DNA of 16,464 nucleotides. Source: Cyclospora cayetanensis (Eukaryota; Apicomplexa; Conoidasida; Eucoccidiorida; Eimeriidae). The translations under genes and the position numbers were made by a program. Under the pieces are notes generated by a model. The model ran no database searches. It was given only the letters and a program-made list of their open reading frames with translations, and had not been told where the DNA came from. Below are positions 10,571-16,464 of the stretch, one piece after another (position 1 is the first letter of the stretch; every line of letters begins with the position of its first letter). The DNA lies in contig NW_020312298.1 in NCBI RefSeq assembly GCF_002999335.1, forward strand, positions 1 through 16,464, in the 5' to 3' direction.

Positions 10571-13500
10571 AAATGCATAGATGCATGGACATGGAGATTT
10601 ATTTTGTCTGTCCAACGCATCCTGTAAAACATTCTGTACAAATGCACACATTGAAGCCAGTGCAGCACGAACTGTAGGTGTTACTTAGCAGGTCAAACAT
10701 TTTAAATGCTAGTACAATATTACCATGGCAGCGCTGCCCACCAACACGGAGATCTAGTCCATGCATTTCAGAGGGAAGCCATCTTGTTCATTCGGTATAA
10801 AAACCTAAGGCTCCCACTTATATGCTTTCAGCCGTTCTCTTTTCTGGCTTGAACGAATTTCTAGCCACACGATTCTCCGATCAATTTAGTTTACACACAG
10901 AGTGAAGGTATTATGCTTATTGAATGCTGGTGGTTATTTGCTTTCAGCCACGAGTCCTCTAGCATATATGTTGTTCTGTAGAAATGAAGTTCAAGGTTTG
11001 TATCCCTTTTGTGCAGTTGACACCGCTGCCAAATCATGCTGAGTTGTGCTGTCTCATACAGTGACCGCGGAATACATTTCACTTGCCTGTAGCACTTTAA
11101 ATAACAGGGAGCAACTAACGTACACATACGGCATATAACTACATGATCGATACCGGATTTCGGAAACGTCATAATGCGTCATGCAGTTCGTATGCAAGCC
11201 TTACGTATCTTTAGCCTTTCGTGATTGTTAGAGGATGTGCATATGGAAGCCAGTGGCAAGCATTTCTTCAAGTTTCATTCCTGAGAGCTTCCTAAGGGAG
11301 TCTTTTTGCTGGAAACTATGTTTTTATTATTAATCTCTGTACTTATTCTAATTTTCTCGACGAGCCTTTTTTTCTGCGGTGGTCAATGCGAAGCATTGTT
11401 GTGTTGGTTAGTAGCCTCACGAGATAGCAATATGATGCTCTACTTTGCTGGAAGGCATGCAAGACATTCTGTTTGTGTGTAGAGTGGTGTCTTGCCCATA
11501 CCCTAATGCATAGCCGAAAACTCATGGTAGCTTGAATTTCGTGTGAAACCAAACAAGGATGGAAATTTCTCATACAGTGTTTTTGTTCATGGTGCCGCAC
11601 TTCAACACAGCGTCCACCACCGGCTTGTAAAACGTATCCGTACTCTTGCTTATTTCTTTTACTTTCAATCACTTTTTTGACTCTGAAGCCTCTCTGAGTT
11701 AGGTTCTATGAAAGAAATACGTGATCAGCAACAGTTTGAAGCATTATCCCTTCCACAAGAACCATCCTGTTGCGGAATAGGCAACTGACAATCTGAATGA
11801 CTGGCAGCTCTAACTATACCATTATTGGTTTGTGTGATCCAGGATTCAGCAGATGAACATCGCCTACTCTGATAATTGATAGCATTGCTTGCATATATAT
11901 AGTACATTGACGATTGGCTGGTGATACGCGAAAGCTTCACTAAATAGCATCTAGTGCCTACCGCAGCGGCGTAATTGAGCCCAGAAACGGCATCTACATA
12001 CTGTTGACTCAGAATGGCTAAGGTTTTGCAGGGCCTCGGAAGCTCGTGACCTACAAATTTCGTACTGCCGTGTGTAAACTTATTCGTACATTGTTTTGTA
12101 AGCTAATTCCTTCCGAAAATTTGTGCGAAACTACTGTGCTTGCTGTTGCCCTTGTGTATCTTCCTGAGTACTCTGTCACAAATCGAGTATCGCAATGTGG
12201 CGTAAGTACCGCAGGCCCACATATGTCAACTGGAGGAAGCCAGTTTACAGCTTTGGGGGACTCCAAGCCCACCTAGAGTGCTTAACCAGTTTATAATTAT
12301 ACTGAAGCAAGCATTACACTGGCACTTTGATTGCCAAAGGCTGTGCGTTGCTGGTAAACTACCATTGTTCAAAATTCGACTTAGATTTGCGGGTGTTTGT
12401 CTCACGAGGTCTCCAGGTTTTGTTTTACTTCGCTCCCATTCAAAGCGCATGGGTGATAGGTGAGATATGCATCGTGGAAAACAGAGTTCATTAGTACCAT
12501 CAGCCCATAGAAGCTGTCATTGCCCGCAATTCGCAGGCAGTGTGTAGGAAGATTCGTGAGGCAAAGTTGGCCTTTCAATTGAATGCTTTGAAACTAGGTC
12601 ACATAATCTGTATGTCGATAAGCTGACCTACAGTACGAAGGCAGGTTTCTACTAGTTGGTGGCTATGAACTACATGTTCTTCATGCCTGCGTACGCATGA
12701 GCTTTGTGGGCCCATTAGCTGTGAAGGTGCGCAAACATCAGGTATACGTAAGCTGCGCAAAGCATAAGATATTTAGTGATGCCAATCATTATGGCTAGAG
12801 CGACGAGTGTCATTGTATCTGTAAGCATGTATACGCGCTTGCGATCTTAGCAGGACTATGAGTTTCCTTGAGGTTTGTGTGAGGGAAAAACTGGTATCAT
12901 AGTGCATTGTTTCAACCAGTGTCTCCGACGTGTAGGCTCCGGGAGTGACTGTTGGTACTAACTCTTATAGGTAGGTCACGCACTTGTACTCGGCAAGAAT
13001 GGCCTAATTGTTGACATACATTTGGATACATTGTGCTGGTGCCATATACTAGGTTTCACTTTGCAGCATGCCAGTATGTACGCGTTAGGCGTGCTGTTTC
13101 TAGTTAGTGTGTTCATGGCCGTTGTGTGCGAAATCGGAAAAGGCGCATTTTGCTACTGCGGGCGGATGCTCTTCTTTACATCAAGAGATATGCAGCAGGC
13201 TAGACAATGAGCGGACTGTTTTTTCAACTTTGTTGCTGCAGGAGATGACCTCTATGTGCTTCTTGGTCCCATTTGTTTTTGCTGGCCGTTTGAGAAACAG
13301 ATGGACCACTTACGCCCTACGAAGCTTAGCACATTTTTGCCAGAACTAATGGTGCCCTAGGAGCTTCATTCCAGCCCTTCTGATTTAAACACGATCGTTG
13401 TGTAGCCGTACAGATTCCTGTGGGGCATGTATTTTGGGACAACGCGATCATCCTTGTTCTCTTGGCACAGCAGACAGCTGCATATCTCATTTTAGCTCTA

Positions 13501-13770
13501 CTATCTACTTCTCTGAGCCATGGTGTTAAAAACCCCCCACCTTGTGGAATAACGCCCAGTAGCTCCTCAGCGCCTCAGCATTCCTTCCAGCGTGCATTCC
13601 TTTCCTCCCGTCTCTAGGGAATGTCACAGCCAATGTTTCACCTTCTACATATGCGACTGATCAGGATATTATGCCTCCGCGCCAAGAGCACTCAAGTGTG
13701 CCTGGTTTTACAAAGCGTGGCCACAGCAGCTACATGAGGATTTTGAAACTGCGCTTCAAATTGATTTTAA
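10571..13770. other. Interior without recognisable genes
   Basis: Open frames reach 109 codons (11343-11672, minus) and 93 codons (10891-11172, minus). Near-complete plus/minus overlap at 12046-12276 and 12051-12272 marks these frames as noncoding shadows of each other. A TATA-like string at 10796-10803 and acceptor-like tracts ending near 10831 and 10947 lie close together but do not border a recognisable exon. GTAAGTAC at 12203 resembles a splice donor. From about 12.7 to 13.2 kb the plus strand is G/T-rich. I see no RNA gene. Confidence 0.6.
12688..12697. repeat. 10-bp perfect palindrome TGCGTACGCA
   Basis: The palindrome is a self-complementary decamer set inside a looser CATGC...GCATG symmetry. 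Symmetric sites of this kind can bind dimeric proteins, but a single copy with no nearby gene gives no support for a role. Confidence 0.3.
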
Positions 13771-14340
13771 GTAACGCCCATAGCCGACCCGAAGACCGCG
13801 CGTAACCGTCTCCGCTACGAGCAATTCAAGATACACCAGGTGCGCCAGATGCCCAGAAATCGGGAGAGACAAATGAATCTGCGGCAGGCTGGAATAGGAT
13901 GGCAATGCAGAAGTGTTTCTACTTAAATAGCTTTTTTAGATACGTCTTTAATATTTTCAAGCCATATGAAATATTCGTCGCCAAAGCATTTATCTATATA
14001 CTAAATAAAACGTAATATTCGTGCCTGTCGGATTGTTGAACTTTGTACTGCAAGGGTATTCGGCTGGTGGTGATTTCCTGATAGACCACGCAAACATGCA
14101 CAGCGCAAGTGCATGCAACAAACTTAATTGCCGTATGCATCTATCTAAAATGACCATCCAGTAGGACAGCACATTCGAAGTACATTTTATCGCGTTTCGC
14201 ACAGCTGCTCTAAAGTCATCCCGCGTCGAGTATATCGTTGGTGACTAGCTTGCCTCGGCGGTTTTAACGTTTTGTTTCCCAAACAGCATATGCGTCGGCG
14301 TTTTTCCTTCTGTACAACAAACTGAGACGCGGCCGCTCCT
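13771..14340. other. Stretch with CpG-dense patches
   Basis: Two patches are CpG-rich compared with the rest of the window: nine CpG in the 50 bases 13771-13820 and thirteen in the 120 bases 14221-14340. The second ends in the octamer GCGGCCGC at 14329-14336. About three and seven would be expected from base composition alone. Between the patches the DNA is AT-rich (13920-14020) and holds a 70-codon minus-strand frame with no recognisable feature (13990-14202). The patches are too short to count as a classical CpG island, and no gene start is visible beside them. Confidence 0.45.
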
Positions 14341-16233
14341 TCTCTTAACGTTTCCGTTGACTCCGTAAATGTTACCTGCCCTTATCTAGCTGTGATCACG
14401 TTTGATTCCCCTGAACCGTTTGGCAACCGGGTTATGGCACGCCAACGGTGCTCATTAACCAGCTGGTCTGATTGTACTGTCCTAACCGATGGTCGCAAAA
14501 AGTATGTAAAATCCCGATTGTAAAGGTTTCCAGGCTTGCATAATCCACCAAACGCAGTCACAGCTTAAATATAGAACAGCTAGAAAGAATCTGCCACGAT
14601 TCCGACCAGTTGAAAAGTGTTCATAGTCTAGGCGGTATGTTACCACTTGGCTGAGGATATATGATCGGCGTGGTAAAAACTTGCATGGTTACCCTACACG
14701 CCAATTGTACATAGAAATAAGGTGTCCATATCCTAATATTAAATAGTGGGAAATGGCCACATTATCGGGCAACTTACACGCCTGCAAATAGCTATACCTT
14801 CACACAGTTTCACCCGATCAGTAGCACACCGCAGCTCAAGACTATTCCCTGCTCGAAAAATCAAGTAAACCTTGAACCTAGAGATCGCTTTGAAAGCACA
14901 CCTCTTTTATATAAGTGCTGAAACACCAAAATCAAGAGCCATGCGCATAACCGACTCATGCATGCTGACGGCGAGGAATCGTAACAGGCACTGCCCTGAC
15001 GCAACGAACAAGCCACACCTAAATATCGAATGAATATGTTGAATAAGCTCAACGACGGCCTTCTCCTTTGCACAGCGGGGACTCTACTGGCTGCTGAGGA
15101 GTCTGTCAGCGTGAATTTCGGTATACAGTTTTTTGGGCCAGTGTGTATACGAGAGTTGCTTCTGTCGGAGCTCTGGCAGTGGGTAAACAGAAATGTCAAG
15201 TACATTCTAGGAGTATGCTAGCAGTCTTGTTGGACCGTAGCAGCAAAGGTGCCTAACTAATTCAGAAGGTGAGTATCGAGCTAGATGTGGGATCACGTCC
15301 TTGCCGAGAAGGAACTGTGCCCCACGGGCAAAGCCAACAGTTGGAGACTTGCCCTCAGCTTTCCCCAAAGTAGGAGCGGAATCGATCAATATATAGGGGA
15401 TACTGTTTCCCAATAACTGGCTATTCTGGCACTGGCATCTAGATGCTGGTAGAAGGGCTAGATATCATTAGAGCATTTTCCTCTTCTAAGCCCCGTCCGG
15501 CTATGACCTTAGTGTCCTGCTTTCACTTGTGACCCCAAACTCTGATGAAGCTGTCCCTTCCAATTCGCGACGCATTTTTGATAGAAGTGAGCACATACCT
15601 TCCGCCGGATGGAGCTTGCATAGCAATATGTGTATGTGTTTGTCCAGAGCTTTCTAGTCTATGACACCGGTGTGCAATTACTTGCCCTTCAGAGCGGAAT
15701 CTGGTCCTTGTAATTTCCACGTACGGACGTGTTTGAGCTTTAATTTAGTAAGCTTGGGAGCCTTATACGCTACACGAAATTGGCAGTTGATTTTTTTGCT
15801 CTACGCATCAATCATAGGTTTTACGCACAGCGGTTTTGGGAAGGGAATAACTGCATCATTGGTGTGAGCATCATATACACAGTGCCCAAATCCAAATTCA
15901 TATCGCGTATAGCAATACACAACACGTGTGCATCCTAGCAATGCATAAAAGTACTTTTGTGTGCAGTGTTATTCCATTTGCGCCAAGCATTGTGTTGACC
16001 TAAACTTCAGATTCTCTCCGCTGCAAGATCATAAAATGTAAAGCGATAGAGTGCTGCATCGTAGCCGAGTGGTTGAGTTCCTAGATTGGATGTTTGCTAC
16101 TTGCTCTCAAGTATTTACACATGGTACTGACTCCATGACTTCGTTTCCCTGGCGAGACTTGACCTTGGCTGTTAAGTGCGAAATCGGCGAGCGCATAGCG
16201 AAATAACCAGCTATACTAAAGAGCACCCCCGAG
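14341..16233. other. Interior without recognisable genes, right segment
   Basis: The longest frame is 114 codons on the minus strand (14861-15205), opposed by a 63-codon plus-strand frame (15030-15221). The plus-strand frame 15661-15867 (68 codons) has a short hydrophobic run near its end but no signal peptide or family motif. AAGGTGAGTAT at 15267-15277 resembles a splice donor. A 12-base match to the terminal repeat lies at 14713-14724. Nothing here supports a gene. Confidence 0.6.
14713..14724 (+). repeat. Internal 12-base copy of the terminal motif
   Basis: AGAAATAAGGTG here is identical to 9-20 of the left arm and has the left-arm orientation, although it lies 1.74 kb from the right end. 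Similarity stops abruptly on both sides. Any given 12-mer is unlikely to recur in 16 kb, but several unrelated 12-mer pairs are expected across the window, so this may be coincidence. Confidence 0.3.
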
Positions 16234-16258
16234 GACGAATTTATTGGTCCTCTTGGAA
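16234..16258 (-). repeat. TIR inner block, right copy
   Basis: This is the inverted partner of the left inner block, in the same register, with differences opposite 218, 227 and 228. It follows a stretch (opposite 161-206) that matches at only 29 of 46 positions, so it is an island of renewed conservation. Confidence 0.7.
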
Positions 16259-16304
16259 AAACAAATGTGCCTGCTGATTTGAAGTTGTAAGCGAATAGTC
16301 CATC

Positions 16305-16398
16305 ACACACACATGTCAACACCAGGCAAAAGCATGAAAATATGTATCTATCTTATGTGCTTACTCAAATGCTGAATATATCGGGACTCGCCACTAAG
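16305..16398 (-). repeat. TIR core block, right copy (94 bp)
   Basis: This is the inverted partner of 67-160, at exactly the same distance from its own end (66 bases). The left arm has an imperfect 6-bp inverted repeat, ACATAT (120-125) with ATATGT (149-154). It is broken here by the substitution opposite position 150, so that small stem is not a conserved feature. Confidence 0.85.
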
Positions 16399-16440
16399 GG
16401 AGACAGTGACATTTCGCTTTCAGAGATTGCACGACACTGC

Positions 16441-16453
16441 GCGGCACCTTATT
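16441..16453 (-). repeat. Terminal 13-mer motif, right copy
   Basis: This is an exact inverted copy of the left 13-mer, also 11 bases from its end. If the two ends were joined, the copies would form a perfect 13-bp stem around a 22-base loop (11 bases from each end). Confidence 0.8.
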
Positions 16454-16464
16454 CCTGCTCAGCA

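Larger units (their letters stand above)
16234..16464 (-). repeat. Right terminal inverted repeat (TIR), 231 bp
   Basis: This is the inverted partner of the left arm and ends at the last base of the window. The two arms have diverged by substitution only; I needed no gap. The arms are clearly not identical, so this is not a simple fold-back assembly duplicate of the same read, which would be nearly perfect. The interior edge is judged to be 16234 because ungapped similarity is lost beyond it. A weak gapped continuation is possible (TTAGT at 248-252 against its complement near 16215-16219), but I do not include it. Confidence 0.95.

Noticed and set aside
14329..14336. GCGGCCGC octamer as evidence of cloning vector sequence
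   Set aside because: A single rare-cutter site with no polylinker or vector sequence around it. It lies within a naturally CpG-dense patch.
14861..15205. 114-codon minus-strand open frame as a gene
   Set aside because: It is opposed by a plus-strand frame at 15030-15221, and its translation shows no recognisable motif.
16058..16090. tRNA-like element: TAGCCGAGTGG fits the eukaryotic A-box consensus and GGTTGAGTTCC resembles a B box
   Set aside because: The two boxes overlap instead of being 30 or more bases apart, the D stem does not close, and no matching 3' acceptor strand is found downstream. Probably coincidence.
1..16464. Mitochondrial genome, suggested by the total length near 16.5 kb
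   Set aside because: No conserved rRNA segments, tRNAs, or cytochrome oxidase, cytochrome b or NADH dehydrogenase motifs are visible, and a long CA microsatellite is not expected in a compact animal mitochondrial genome.
1..16464. Full-length palindrome extending from the TIRs to the centre
   Set aside because: Spot comparison of an interior position (600-700 against its mirror) shows no similarity, and ungapped similarity fades after base 231.
1..16464. CRISPR array or tandem repeat array
   Set aside because: No regularly spaced repeats were seen. The only tandem repeat is the CA microsatellite.
1..16464. Dinoflagellate, euglenid or kinetoplastid spliced-leader sequence as a taxonomic marker
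   Set aside because: Looking for the characteristic leader words gave only short fragments (for example TAGCCATT near 2357 and TTTTGGCTC near 7434) with no contiguous match.

Overview
The window does not look like ordinary genic DNA. I found no protein-coding gene, rRNA, tRNA or CRISPR array that the sequence supports. The longest open frame is 123 codons (minus strand, 5540-5911). Open frames of about this length are expected by chance in some 16 kb of 45-47% GC DNA (GC estimated from sampled lines). No frame shows a protein family I recognise. A 29-base CA microsatellite, the lack of gene packing and only mild CpG depletion in sampled lines suggest eukaryotic nuclear or nucleus-associated DNA. 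The taxon cannot be named from sequence alone. An unusual organellar or extrachromosomal molecule remains possible.

The one strong structure is at the edges. The first 231 bases and the reverse complement of the last 231 bases align without a gap, about 80% identical by hand count (184/231). The alignment runs to the very first and last base: position i matches position 16465-i. The window is therefore best read as a complete unit bounded by terminal inverted repeats (TIRs), about 16.46 kb long. It could be a giant non-autonomous DNA transposon, a linear replicon, or a circular molecule opened at an inverted repeat. Identity in the arms is in blocks: a perfect 13-base motif at 12-24, a 94-base core at 67-160 with three mismatches, and a 25-base inner block at 207-231. 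Diverged spacers of exactly equal length separate them.

Layout: left TIR (1-231); interior with no recognised gene (232-16233); right TIR (16234-16464). The interior holds the (CA)n tract at 2802-2830, an A/T-rich patch near 5.2 kb, a few short hairpins and palindromes, short C-rich blocks (for example 4021-4140 and 8521-8580), CpG-dense patches at 13.77-13.82 kb and 14.22-14.34 kb, and a marked excess of the tetranucleotide TGCA, densest around 5.6-10.7 kb. Plus-strand open frames are more frequent between 7.0 and 10.6 kb, but local pyrimidine bias accounts for that at least as well as coding does. No genes can be shown to work together here. If the unit moves or replicates, the machinery is either supplied in trans or encoded in a form not readable by eye, such as very short exons, edited transcripts or extreme divergence.
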